This document shows, piece by piece, positions 9,669 through 18,817 of a DNA stretch of 64,000 nucleotides; within the stretch, counting starts at the first letter, position 1; each line of letters begins with the position of its first letter. Under the pieces are notes generated by a model. It was given only the letters and a program-made list of their open reading frames with translations. It had not been told where the DNA came from and did no database searches. The stretch is from Algibacter sp. L3A6 (lineage in GTDB: Bacteria > Bacteroidota > Bacteroidia > Flavobacteriales > Flavobacteriaceae). The position numbers were made by a program, and so were the translations under genes. The stretch covers positions 62,001 to 126,000 of the forward strand of contig NZ_CP047030.1 in assembly GCF_009796825.1 (NCBI RefSeq), read 5' to 3'.

Positions 9669-9733
9669 AAGCTTGTTATTAAGCAAGTGGATGTTCTACT
9701 GTAATACGTTTGCATCAAATAAATAATAGTAAA

Positions 9734-10555
9734 ATGATAGAATTATTATTCGTAATTAAATTACTAGTTGCTATAACCTTTGTTATCGGCTTATCTATAC
9801 TTGCTGAAAATGTAAGCCCAAAAGTTGCCGGTATTTTATCGGGATATCCAACGGGATCTGCCATCACTTTATTTTTCTTTGGCTTAGAAGTTAGTCCTGA
9901 TTTTGCAGCAAAAAGTGCTGTTTATAATATGATGGGCTTAACGGCTGCCCTAACCTTTGTTTATGTGTATTACATAGCCTCTAGGTACTTTAAAAGGTTT
10001 AATATTTTGCTATCTTCTTTATCGGCTATAGCGGCGTACTTTGGAGTAGTTTCGTTATTACACCTTATTGAAGTTAATAAATATATAGCAATATTAATCC
10101 CAATTACTTTCTCGCTTTTGTTTATTCGTCTTTTTAAAAGTATTGAAAATATTAACATTAAAACTAAGGCTAAACTTAATTATAAAATTCTTTTTGTGCG
10201 CGCCTTTTTTGCTGCTTTAATTATTTTAGTGATTACTAGCGTACCCAAGTTTGTTGGGCCAACTTGGGCAGGACTTTTCTCTGCCTTTCCGACAACATTA
10301 TTTCCGCTTATGCTAATTATTCATTTTACATATTCTAAAGAACATGTGCATACCGTGATAAAAAATGTTCCTATTGGTATGTTTTCTTTAATAATTTATT
10401 CGCTTGTTATTTCTATAGTTTATCCACTTTTTGGTATTTATACTGGCACTCTTATTTCCTTTGGAGCAGCTACAGTTTATCTTCTTGTTTATAAGAAAAT
10501 AAGAAGTCTTTTGGATAAGCGTGAATTGAAAAGACTATCTAAAATAGAAGAATAA
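9734..10555 (+). CDS. Multi-pass membrane protein with internal duplication (GlpM/DUF3147-like)
   Basis: A 273-aa integral membrane protein with about eight hydrophobic segments. The two halves look like copies: SPKVAGILSGYPTGSAITLF in the first and GPTWAGLFSAFPTTLFPLML in the second, each followed by a polar stretch and further helices. This P-x-x-A-G-(I/L)-x-(S/A)-x-(Y/F)-P motif resembles small GlpM/DUF3147-type membrane proteins, but I have not proved membership. Function unknown. The start is placed at ATG 9734; a TTG eight codons earlier (9710) adds only polar residues and is less likely. Transcribed alone. Confidence 0.75.
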   Translation: MIELLFVIKLLVAITFVIGLSILAENVSPKVAGILSGYPTGSAITLFFFGLEVSPDFAAKSAVYNMMGLTAALTFVYVYYIASRYFKRFNILLSSLSAIAAYFGVVSLLHLIEVNKYIAILIPITFSLLFIRLFKSIENINIKTKAKLNYKILFVRAFFAALIILVITSVPKFVGPTWAGLFSAFPTTLFPLMLIIHFTYSKEHVHTVIKNVPIGMFSLIIYSLVISIVYPLFGIYTGTLISFGAATVYLLVYKKIRSLLDKRELKRLSKIEE

Positions 10556-10615
10556 AATGGAGACTATAATTAGATGCAAGAAGAGCTCATTTAATATATG
10601 GAGGACAAAAAATGT

Positions 10616-10835
10616 GTGATGTCTCCCATTGTCGACATGACTTTGAGAGCTGTTTTAGGATAAACAATTAATGTTTTTTTTGATATTAAATTAGAACTTC
10701 TAAACATATGCTTTAAAACAAGGTCTAAAAATACAAATTCACAGCGTTTAAAATTAGTTTGTCATTTCGACGAAAGGAGAAATCACATGGTAAATTAAGG
10801 ATGAAAACATGTAATTTATCTTATGGTCGACGTGA
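10616..10835. repeat. Three degenerate copies of a short dispersed repeat
   Basis: Copies at 10616-10641 (GTGATGTCTCCC, then TTGTCGACATGAC), 10761-10789 (opposite orientation: GTCATTTCGACG, then AAAGGAGAAATCACATG) and 10811-10835 (same orientation as the first, more decayed). They share TGATTTCTCC-n-GTCGA-ATGAC. From memory this resembles a dispersed intergenic repeat common in Flavobacteriaceae. No gene is supported in this stretch. Confidence 0.6.
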
Positions 10836-10903
10836 CTTCCGAACATTTTTATAAAACTCAAAATTATACAATCTAAAACTTCGACTAACAACTCCTTTTG
10901 GCT

Positions 10904-11024
10904 AATACGCCCGCGTTAGGGATTGCAGAGAAAAGCCCACAGCCTGACGAAGGAAGTGCGAGGACTTGCAACGGAAAGCCCGACCTAGGTCCTGATTTTT
11001 TTTTCAGGACCTAGGTAACGCCCA
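10904..11024. repeat. REP-like structured repeat element
   Basis: The element begins ACGCCCGCGTTAGGGATTGC and ends GGAAAGCCCGACC, then a hairpin ACCTAGGTCCTGA / TCAGGACCTAGGT around a T-run, then AACGCCC. GCGTTAGGGATTG and GGAAAGCCCGACC recur in many flavobacterial intergenic regions as I recall them, and the whole is much more GC-rich than its surroundings. It probably belongs to a REP/RAYT-type family. No transposase is nearby. Confidence 0.65.
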
Positions 11025-11057
11025 AATACCAATTCTAAAACAGGAAACCCTTTTAAA

Positions 11058-11092
11058 ACAAAAAATCCAGCTCGAAAGCCGGATTTTTATTT
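11058..11092 (-). terminator. Intrinsic terminator of the aconitase gene
   Basis: On the minus strand AATCCGGCT-TTCG-AGCTGGATT pairs fully with one G-U wobble and is followed by a T-run; on the plus strand the same position is an A-C mismatch. It lies just past the aconitase stop. Confidence 0.8.
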
Positions 11093-11109
11093 TTTATGAT
11101 TTTAGAAAA

Positions 11110-13380
11110 CTATGCTCCGTTTTCTTTTTTAATTAGGTTTAAGGCAGAACCTTCGTTATACCAATCGATTTGTGCATCGTTATAAGTGTGATTCAATTTA
11201 ATAACATCTTTACTACCATCAGCATGAACGACCTCTAAGGTTAATTGCTTGTCTGGTGCAAATGCGTTTAAATCTGTGAAGTTGAACGTATCATCTTCTT
11301 GAATTAAATCGTAATCGCTTTCGTTAGCAAATGTTAAACCTAGCATCCCTTGTTTTTTAAGGTTTGTTTCGTGAATACGTGCAAACGATTTTACAATTAC
11401 AGCGGCAACACCTAAATGTCTTGGCTCCATGGCTGCATGCTCGCGAGATGATCCTTCACCATAATTATGGTCTCCTACAACAATAGTTTTAATTCCTGCT
11501 GCTTTGTAAGCACGCGCTGTATCTGGCACGCCTCCAAAATCGCCTGTTATTTGGTTTTTAACAAAGTTAGTTTTTTGACCAAATGCATTAACGGCTCCAA
11601 TTAAGCAGTTGTTTGAAATATTATCCAAGTGCCCACGGAAACGTAACCATGGTCCTGCCATAGAAATATGGTCGGTGGTACATTTGCCAAAGGCTTTTAT
11701 TAATAGTTTTGCTCCCGAGATATTGTTACCAAGCGGTGTAAATGGTGTTAATAATTGTAAACGCTCCGAATCTTCGGCTACTTTTACTTGTACGTGGCTA
11801 CCATCGGCTTCTGGTGCTAGGTATCCATTATCTTTTACTTCGAATCCTTTTGGTGGTAATTCCCATCCTGTTGGCTCATCGAACATCACTTCTTCACCAT
11901 TCTCATTAATCAACTTATCTGTCATTGGATTGAAGTCTAAACGACCTGCAATGGCAATGGCTGCAGTAATTTCTGGAGAAGCTACAAAGGCGTGTGTATT
12001 TGGATTTCCATCGGCACGTTTAGCAAAGTTTCGGTTAAACGAATGTACAATGCTGTTTTTTGGTGCGTTTTTTGGATCGCTATATCTTGCCCATTGTCCA
12101 ATACATGGTCCGCAGGCATTTGTAAATATTTTTGCATCTAGATTTTCGAAAATCCCTAAAATACCATCACGATCTGCTGTGTAGCGTACTTGCTCTGATC
12201 CTGGATTAATACCTAGTTCCGATTTCATTTTTAAACCTTTATCTAAGGCTTGTTGTGCTATGGATGATGCACGAGATAAATCTTCGTAAGATGAGTTGGT
12301 ACAAGAACCAATTAAACCCCATTCTACTTTTAAAGGCCACTCGTTAGCGGTTGCTTTCTCATTCATATCCTTACCAACTGGCGTAGATAAATCTGGCGTG
12401 AAAGGTCCGTTTAATAATGGACTTAATTCTGATAAATTAATTTCAATAAGTTCATCGAAATATTGTTCTGGGTTTGCGTATACTTCAGCATCTCCCGTTA
12501 AATGTTCTTTAACGGCGTTTGCAGCATCTGCAACATCGCTTCTATCGGTTGCACGTAAATAACGCTCCATAGACTCATCGTACCCAAAAGTAGAGGTTGT
12601 AGCGCCTATTTCGGCTCCCATATTACAAATGGTTCCTTTACCTGTACACGACATTGATGTTGCTCCAGGTCCAAAGTATTCTACAATAGCTCCAGTTCCT
12701 CCTTTTGCAGTAAGAATTCCGGCTACTTTTAAAATCACATCTTTTGGCGCTGTCCATCCTGATAATTTACCAGTTAACTTAACACCAATTAATTTAGGGA
12801 ATTTAAGTTCCCAAGCCATTCCGGCCATAACGTCTACCGCATCGGCTCCACCAACACCAATTGCGACCATACCTAAACCACCAGCATTTACTGTGTGGGA
12901 ATCGGTACCAATCATCATTCCTCCTGGGAATGCATAATTTTCTAAAACGACTTGATGAATAATACCGGCGCCTGGTTTCCAAAAACCAATACCATATTTA
13001 TTTGATACAGATTCTAAGAAATTAAAAACTTCGCTACTCACAGAGTTGGCGTGTTTTAAATCGGTTGCTGCACCATCTTTAGCTTGTATTAAGTGATCGC
13101 AATGCACCGTTGTTGGTACAGCGACTTTAGTTTTTCCGGCTTGCATAAATTGCAAAAGAGCCATTTGTGCTGTTGCATCTTGGCAAGCAATTCTATCTGG
13201 CGCAAAATCTACATAATCCTTACCTCGCGAGAATGCTTTGGTAGGGTTTCCGTCCCACAAGTGAGAATATAAAATCTTTTCAGAAAGTGTTAATGGTTTA
13301 CCTACAATGCTTCGTGCTTTGTCTACACGTTGAGCCATTTTGGTATAAACCTCCTTAATCATGTCGATGTCAAATGCCAT
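11110..13380 (-). CDS. acn: Aconitate hydratase (mitochondrial-type, 756 aa)
   Basis: Isomerises citrate to isocitrate in the TCA cycle with a [4Fe-4S] cluster. The 756-aa protein matches the monomeric mitochondrial-type aconitase in length and order. Cluster ligands are the Cys in GLIGSCTNSSYED (about residue 360) and the two in ACGPCIGQW (about 425-430). The substrate-binding GTDSHTVNAGGLG lies near residue 160, and the swivel domain carries GSSREHAAMEPRHLG and SFARIHETNLKKQG. A separate AcnB gene lies directly upstream on the same strand, but each has its own terminator, so the two appear independently transcribed. Confidence 0.95.
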   Translation of the reverse strand: MAFDIDMIKEVYTKMAQRVDKARSIVGKPLTLSEKILYSHLWDGNPTKAFSRGKDYVDFAPDRIACQDATAQMALLQFMQAGKTKVAVPTTVHCDHLIQAKDGAATDLKHANSVSSEVFNFLESVSNKYGIGFWKPGAGIIHQVVLENYAFPGGMMIGTDSHTVNAGGLGMVAIGVGGADAVDVMAGMAWELKFPKLIGVKLTGKLSGWTAPKDVILKVAGILTAKGGTGAIVEYFGPGATSMSCTGKGTICNMGAEIGATTSTFGYDESMERYLRATDRSDVADAANAVKEHLTGDAEVYANPEQYFDELIEINLSELSPLLNGPFTPDLSTPVGKDMNEKATANEWPLKVEWGLIGSCTNSSYEDLSRASSIAQQALDKGLKMKSELGINPGSEQVRYTADRDGILGIFENLDAKIFTNACGPCIGQWARYSDPKNAPKNSIVHSFNRNFAKRADGNPNTHAFVASPEITAAIAIAGRLDFNPMTDKLINENGEEVMFDEPTGWELPPKGFEVKDNGYLAPEADGSHVQVKVAEDSERLQLLTPFTPLGNNISGAKLLIKAFGKCTTDHISMAGPWLRFRGHLDNISNNCLIGAVNAFGQKTNFVKNQITGDFGGVPDTARAYKAAGIKTIVVGDHNYGEGSSREHAAMEPRHLGVAAVIVKSFARIHETNLKKQGMLGLTFANESDYDLIQEDDTFNFTDLNAFAPDKQLTLEVVHADGSKDVIKLNHTYNDAQIDWYNEGSALNLIKKENGA

Positions 13381-13684
13381 AAAATATTTGTTTTTTTGTT
13401 ATTTGAATTTTAATTACTACAATGTACAAAATATTGAATTATTACAATCATATTTTCACATTTTGATAACGTTTAATAATTTCTAAGACCATCATCGCTT
13501 TTCGAATACTTAACTTCAAGAATTAATAAATACAAGGTGATGTACGTCTTTTGATATAATTTCGAAATTACCACTTTTACACTTTTGAACTTAACTTAAA
13601 ACAAAATATAATTAACTGTATTAAACAAAAAAATCCCGAGTCTAAAGACTCGGGATTTTAAGATATTATAATAAAACCTTTTAA
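13381..13684. other. Intergenic region between the two aconitase genes
   Basis: 304 bp. It holds the acnB terminator (13628-13662) and, nearer 13381, the A/T-rich promoter zone of the downstream aconitase. No gene or repeat was seen. Confidence 0.6.
13628..13662 (-). terminator. Intrinsic terminator of acnB
   Basis: Perfect stem AAAATCCCGAGTC / GACTCGGGATTTT with loop TAAA, followed on the minus strand by seven Ts. It lies about 22 nt past the acnB stop. Confidence 0.92.
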
Positions 13685-16462
13685 TTAGCTTACTAGTTGC
13701 TTTGTAGAAGGTTTAAACTTCGTTAATACAATACCGTCAACAGCAGCTTCATACTCTGCCATAGTTGGTGTTCTACCTAAAATTGTAGATAGTACTACAA
13801 CAGGTGTAGATGATAATAAAGATTCACCTTTTTTCTCACCAGTATCTTTTACAACACGACCTTGGAATAAACGCGTAGATGTCGCCATTACCGTATCTCC
13901 TGGTTCTGCTTTTTCTTGGTTACCCATACAAAGGTTACAACCTGGACGCTCTAAATACAACATGTTTTCGTATTTAGTACGTGCTAAACCTTTTGGTGCG
14001 CTATCGTCAAACTCAAATCCTGAGTATTTAACTAAAACATCCCAATCGCCTTCAGCTTTCAACTCATCAACAATATTATATGTTGGAGGTGCCACTACTA
14101 AAGGTGCTTTAAATTCAACTTTACCGTGTTGTGCTTCAATGTTTTTCAACATTTGAGCTAATATTTTCATATCCCCTTTGTGTACCATACAAGACCCTAC
14201 GAAACCTAAATCTACTTTTTTAGTTCCTCCGTAGAAAGATAATGGACGAATAGTATCGTGTGTATAACGTTTAGATACATCATCATTATTTACATCTGGA
14301 TCGGCAATCATTGGTTCAGCAATTTCGTCTAAATCAATAACAACATCAGCATAATAGTTTGCATCAGCATCTGGTTTTAAAGCTGGTTTAATACCTGTCT
14401 TTAATTCCTGTATTCTAGCATTTGCTTTATCAACTAAACCTTGAAGTACTTTATTGTCATTATCCATACCCTTATCAATCATGATTTGGATACGACCTTT
14501 TGAAATTTCTAATGATTCAATCAATGTTTCTTCTTCAGAGATACAAATCGAAGCCTTAGCTTTCATCTCAGCAGTCCAATCTGTAAATGTAAAAGCTTGA
14601 TCGGCAGTAAGCGTTCCAATATGAACCTCAATGATTCTTCCTTGGAATACGTTTTCTCCACCAAACTGCTTTAACATTTGTTGTTGTGTAGCGTGTACCA
14701 CATCACGGAAATCCATGAAGCTTCTCATTTCACCTTTAAAAGTAACCTTTACAGATTCTGGAATTGGCATAGTAGCCTCACCTGTAGCTAATGCTAAGGC
14801 AACAGTTCCTGAATCGGCTCCAAAAGCAACACCTTTAGACATACGTGTGTGAGAATCTCCACCAATAATAATATCCCAATCATCAACAGTAATATCATTT
14901 AATACTTTATGAATAACATCGGTCATCGCGTGATATTGTCCTTTAGGATCACGTGCAGTAATTAAACCAAAATCGTTCATAAAACTCATTAATCTTGGAA
15001 TGTTAGCCTTAGATCTATCATCCCAAACAGAAGCTGTATGACAACCCGATTGGTAACCCGCATCAACAATTGGAGAAATGATAGTCGCTGCCATCATCTC
15101 TAATTCTTGAGACGTCATTAAACCTGTAGTATCTTGAGACCCTACAATGTTTACTTCAACACGCACATTAGAACCTGCATGTAATGTTTTACCTGGAGTA
15201 TTTCCAACAGCATTTTTGTTGAATATTTTTTCAACAGCTGTTAAACCTTGTCCTTCTACAGATACTTCTTTAGAAGGTGCATATACTTGAGGAATATCGA
15301 TTTCTAATATTTTACAAGCTAAAGTTTGTAATTTTTTACCGAAAACAACAGCGTAAGATCCTCCTGCCTTGATAAACTCCATTTTAGGTGGTGTTAATGC
15401 AGCTGAGATATCTTTTAACTCTTTATCTCCGTTATATAATTTTTTTGTTTTTGTATTAATCGTTAATACTGTACCTGTGGCTACAGAATAAACTTCTTCT
15501 AAAACGGGTTCTCCATCTGCATCTACAACAGTATTACCTTCTGCATCTTTCTTTTGTACCCAGTTTTTTAAATCGATACCAATACCACCTGTTACTCCAA
15601 CAGTTGTTAAGAAAATTGGCGCAATACCATTTGTACCAGCAATTACTGGAGCAAAATTGATAAAAGGAACATAAGGACTAAAAGGAACACCGGTCCATAA
15701 CGCTACGTTATTTACACCAGACATTCTAGAAGATCCAACTCCCATAGTACCTTTTTCTGCAATTAACATCACACGTTTATCTGGGTGTTGCTCTTTTAAA
15801 GCTAACAATTCGTTTTGCATGTCTTTGTTATGCTCAAACATACATTGACCGTGTAATTCACGATCTGATCTTGAGTGTGCATCTGCACCAGGAGATAATA
15901 AATCTGTAGAAATATCACCTACACCTGCGATATAAGTTACTATTTCTATTTTTTCTTCAACATCTGGTAGTTTTGTAAAAAACTCAGCTTGCGAATAACT
16001 TTCTAATAATTCTTTGGCAATTGGGTTTCCTGCTTTGAAAGCATTCTCTAAAAGCGCCATGTCTGCCTCGTATAAAAACACTTGTGTCTTTAAAACTTTT
16101 GCAGCATCTGCAGCAATAGCAGCATCTTCACCTAAAGCTAAATCAAGTAAAACTTCAATAGAAGGTCCACCTTTCATGTGTGATAATTGTTCAAAAGCAA
16201 AAGCCGGTGTAATTTCTTCTACAACAGATTCACCAAGAATAATTTCTTTTAAAAACTTAGCTTTTACAGCAGCAGCACTCGTGGTTCCAGGTAGAACATT
16301 ATAAATAAAGAAATTTAGAGAATCTTCTCTATATTCATTATTCACATCTTTAATTTGCGCAATAATTTCGCTAAGTAATTCAGCGCCATCTATTGGCTGT
16401 GGGTTAAGCCCTTGACCTTTTCGTTCTTCGATCTGCTTAATGTAATCCTTATAAGTATTCAT
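13685..16462 (-). CDS. acnB: Bifunctional aconitate hydratase 2 / 2-methylisocitrate dehydratase
   Basis: AcnB-type aconitase, 925 aa, versus 865 in E. coli. The N-terminal helical HEAT-like region (about 1-160) precedes the swivel domain, and the three cluster domains follow, the order that separates AcnB from the Acn next door. Visible motifs are KGTMGVGSSRMSGVNN in the swivel region, the GGDSHTRMSKGVAFGADSGT loop, and the [4Fe-4S] ligands in GFVGSCMVHKGD and RPGCNLCMGNQ. The family also dehydrates 2-methylisocitrate; no methylcitrate genes lie here to support that role. It has its own terminator, and its upstream region has a 31-bp palindrome. Confidence 0.95.
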   Translation of the reverse strand: MNTYKDYIKQIEERKGQGLNPQPIDGAELLSEIIAQIKDVNNEYREDSLNFFIYNVLPGTTSAAAVKAKFLKEIILGESVVEEITPAFAFEQLSHMKGGPSIEVLLDLALGEDAAIAADAAKVLKTQVFLYEADMALLENAFKAGNPIAKELLESYSQAEFFTKLPDVEEKIEIVTYIAGVGDISTDLLSPGADAHSRSDRELHGQCMFEHNKDMQNELLALKEQHPDKRVMLIAEKGTMGVGSSRMSGVNNVALWTGVPFSPYVPFINFAPVIAGTNGIAPIFLTTVGVTGGIGIDLKNWVQKKDAEGNTVVDADGEPVLEEVYSVATGTVLTINTKTKKLYNGDKELKDISAALTPPKMEFIKAGGSYAVVFGKKLQTLACKILEIDIPQVYAPSKEVSVEGQGLTAVEKIFNKNAVGNTPGKTLHAGSNVRVEVNIVGSQDTTGLMTSQELEMMAATIISPIVDAGYQSGCHTASVWDDRSKANIPRLMSFMNDFGLITARDPKGQYHAMTDVIHKVLNDITVDDWDIIIGGDSHTRMSKGVAFGADSGTVALALATGEATMPIPESVKVTFKGEMRSFMDFRDVVHATQQQMLKQFGGENVFQGRIIEVHIGTLTADQAFTFTDWTAEMKAKASICISEEETLIESLEISKGRIQIMIDKGMDNDNKVLQGLVDKANARIQELKTGIKPALKPDADANYYADVVIDLDEIAEPMIADPDVNNDDVSKRYTHDTIRPLSFYGGTKKVDLGFVGSCMVHKGDMKILAQMLKNIEAQHGKVEFKAPLVVAPPTYNIVDELKAEGDWDVLVKYSGFEFDDSAPKGLARTKYENMLYLERPGCNLCMGNQEKAEPGDTVMATSTRLFQGRVVKDTGEKKGESLLSSTPVVVLSTILGRTPTMAEYEAAVDGIVLTKFKPSTKQLVS

Positions 16463-16533
16463 GAAAGAAATATTTACGGTGTTAGTTTAGGCTCGAATTA
16501 CCAAATTCAGAGCCCGATAGTTTATTTAAGTTT

Positions 16534-16564
16534 AATTTTTTAAGTCTTGCAAACTTAAAAAATT
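16534..16564 (-). promoter_or_regulatory. 31-bp palindrome overlapping a candidate acnB promoter
   Basis: On the minus strand 12-bp arms (AATTTTTTAAGT / ACTTAAAAAATT) flank TTGCAAG. The sequence contains TAAGTTTG (16550-16557), a match to the flavobacterial -7 consensus TAnnTTTG, about 90 nt upstream of acnB. A repressor bound here would cover the promoter. Confidence 0.45.
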
Positions 16565-16697
16565 TAAAGCAAAGTTTTAAAAAGAAACAACGTAATACAA
16601 CAACTAATTATAGTTTATTATTATAATGCCATTTTAAATTAATATGACTATTTATATTTCACGTTTTTAATAAAAAAAATAGCAATATCTTAAGTAA

Positions 16698-17834
16698 TTA
16701 ACAAAAATACTTGTTAATAAATCGTGAATTCCTAAAACTCATTATTGGTTTTTCGAAATACGTATAAAGTATGTAGGAAAAAAAGAAAGAAGCACCCCAA
16801 TAGAACATTAAAATCATCACTCTTTCAATGCTCGAAAAGGTTTCAATGTTAAATATTCGCTGTAGCGGAAGTAAAATTAAAGAGTAATTTAAAAGATACA
16901 GCGCGTAAGAAATTAAACTAATAAAAGTGATTTGTTTTTTGAACACAGTACCTTTTATCCAATTGGAAAAAACAGGAAATAATAAGAGCAAACTAATAGA
17001 TAATAATGGCAAATAAAAAACAGTGTAAAATAACGGATGTGTTTGTGGTTGACAATTGAAAATAAAGATGAAACCATGCATGACAAAAAATAAAATAAGC
17101 CCACAAATAAATGCACATGTTTTATACCGATTCCATAGCAAACGGCATTTAGAAAAAAGATAAGCAGCAAAAAAACCGTAATAAATACTATCTATTCGGT
17201 ATACAACTACCTTTCTAACTTGATGGCTCCATGCTTTATAAGATGATATATCATTCTCGAAATAAAATAATAAACGCGCCAAAAACACAGCGAGAATAAC
17301 AACTAAAGTCACCAAGAGAAATAAATTGTTTCTCGTTACCGATTTACTAAACTGGATAACCGCTAAAAGCAAAACAGGAACCAAAAGGTATGCAAACTCC
17401 TCGATAGATAAACTCCAAGACTCTGTAAAAAAGTCGGGCATAGCTGTTTTAAAATTTTGAATAAAAAGAAAAAAACTACCGATACCTGCTATAATTTCTT
17501 TATTAAAAAGATAAAACACGAGGATGTTTAACAGAAGGACTAAAAAATAATTTGGCAACGTTTTAAACCAACGCCTAACCCAAAATCGCATAAAATCTAT
17601 AGGTGTCGTTTTATTATTATCAATATTTTTGATAATAATACCACCTATAAGAAATCCACTTAACACAAAAAAGAGATCCACACCAATAGCTCCAAAAAAC
17701 TGGATTACGCTTATAATAAAATGAGATTCATTTGGAAATAATAACAGCGTGGAATGCGAACATAATACGAGTAATATGGCTGTAGCCCTAACAATGTCTA
17801 ATCCAAAAATTCTATGCTGTACATTTATAGACAT
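16698..17834 (-). CDS. Acyltransferase family 3 membrane protein (OafA/NodX type)
   Basis: A 378-aa protein with about ten membrane helices. Family hallmarks are the N-terminal RATAILLVLCSHSTLLLF with the catalytic-type histidine near residue 27, VDLFFVLSGFLIGGIIIK near 54-72, and FWVRRWFKTLPNYF (the R-R-x-x-R/K-x-x-P region). A charged FTESWSLSIEEFAY loop follows near residue 140, also typical. Such enzymes acetylate or succinylate surface polysaccharides or peptidoglycan; the target here is unknown. It lies 25 nt behind the MoxR gene and may be the tail of that operon. Confidence 0.85.
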   Translation of the reverse strand: MSINVQHRIFGLDIVRATAILLVLCSHSTLLLFPNESHFIISVIQFFGAIGVDLFFVLSGFLIGGIIIKNIDNNKTTPIDFMRFWVRRWFKTLPNYFLVLLLNILVFYLFNKEIIAGIGSFFLFIQNFKTAMPDFFTESWSLSIEEFAYLLVPVLLLAVIQFSKSVTRNNLFLLVTLVVILAVFLARLLFYFENDISSYKAWSHQVRKVVVYRIDSIYYGFFAAYLFSKCRLLWNRYKTCAFICGLILFFVMHGFIFIFNCQPQTHPLFYTVFYLPLLSISLLLLFPVFSNWIKGTVFKKQITFISLISYALYLLNYSLILLPLQRIFNIETFSSIERVMILMFYWGASFFFSYILYTYFEKPIMSFRNSRFINKYFC

Positions 17835-17859
17835 GAGTTAGAATTCTTGTGTAAAACGT

Positions 17860-18813
17860 TTAGAACAAACTCTTAATAATATCAGTTTCTGAAATGCCTT
17901 CGGCTTCGGCTTTGTAATTTTTAATAATACGGTGTCTTAATATACCTTCTGCAACAGCTTGTACATTTTCTATATCTGGAGAAAATTTACCATTTACAGC
18001 TGCATGTGTTTTTGCTGCCAAAATTAAATTTTGAGAAGCTCTAGGTCCGGCACCCCAATCTAAATAATTTTTAACTATTTCTGGAGCCTGATCACTATTT
18101 GGTCTTGTTTTACCAACCATAGCAACAGCATATTCTATAACATTATCTGCGACAGGAATACGACGAATTAAATGCTGAAAATCGACAATTTGTTGTGCAG
18201 AAAACAAGGCATTAACCGTAACCTTATTATCATTTGTAGTTGATTTTACTACCTGTACTTCTTCTTCAAAAGTTGGGTAATCTAAATTAATAGCAAACAT
18301 AAAACGGTCTAACTGCGCTTCGGGTAACGGGTAGGTACCCTCCTGCTCAATTGGATTTTGAGTTGCTAATACAAAATAAGGTAAATCTAGTTTATAATGA
18401 TGCCCTGCAACAGTAACAGCACGTTCTTGCATAGCCTCTAAAAGTGCAGCTTGCGTTTTAGGCGGTGTTCTATTTATTTCATCTGCTAAAATAATATTAG
18501 CAAAAATAGGGCCTTTTATAAATTTGAAACGACGATCTTCATCTAGAATTTCACTACCTAAAATATCACTAGGCATTAAATCTGGAGTAAACTGAATACG
18601 TTTAAAATCTAGACCTAAGGCTTGTGCAATAGTATTTACCATTAAGGTTTTTGCTAATCCAGGCACACCAATAAGTAAGGCGTGACCTCCAGAAAACACA
18701 GAAATTAAAATTTGGTTTACAACCGCATCTTGACCTACAATTACCTTGGCAACTTCAGTCTTTAATGCTTTAAATTGTTTTACAAATTGTTCAATGGCAG
18801 CTACATCGGACAT
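17860..18813 (-). CDS. MoxR-family AAA+ ATPase
   Basis: A 317-aa cytoplasmic AAA+ ATPase. Walker A is GVPGLAKT (about residues 52-59), Walker B is IILADEINRTPPKTQ, sensor 1 is FVLATQNPIEQEGTYPLPEA, and the C-terminal lid contains GAGPRASQNLI. The family works as a chaperone-like activator, usually with VWA-domain proteins; none is adjacent. It is 4 nt downstream of the SurA-like gene and belongs to the PPIase operon, which ties it to envelope protein maturation by context only. Confidence 0.93.
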   Translation of the reverse strand: MSDVAAIEQFVKQFKALKTEVAKVIVGQDAVVNQILISVFSGGHALLIGVPGLAKTLMVNTIAQALGLDFKRIQFTPDLMPSDILGSEILDEDRRFKFIKGPIFANIILADEINRTPPKTQAALLEAMQERAVTVAGHHYKLDLPYFVLATQNPIEQEGTYPLPEAQLDRFMFAINLDYPTFEEEVQVVKSTTNDNKVTVNALFSAQQIVDFQHLIRRIPVADNVIEYAVAMVGKTRPNSDQAPEIVKNYLDWGAGPRASQNLILAAKTHAAVNGKFSPDIENVQAVAEGILRHRIIKNYKAEAEGISETDIIKSLF

Positions 18814-18817
18814 AGAT

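Noticed and set aside
9710..9733. TTG start for the duplicated membrane protein
   Set aside because: It adds only eight polar residues; the ATG at 9734 opens directly into the first hydrophobic segment.
10556..11109. Possible small gene or RNA in the repeat-rich gap
   Set aside because: All structure seen there is explained by the dispersed repeats, the REP-like element and a terminator; no start/stop pair with plausible composition.
11609..12937. Plus-strand frames within the aconitase gene
   Set aside because: Long only because of low stop-codon density opposite a highly biased gene; the products lack any recognisable domain.
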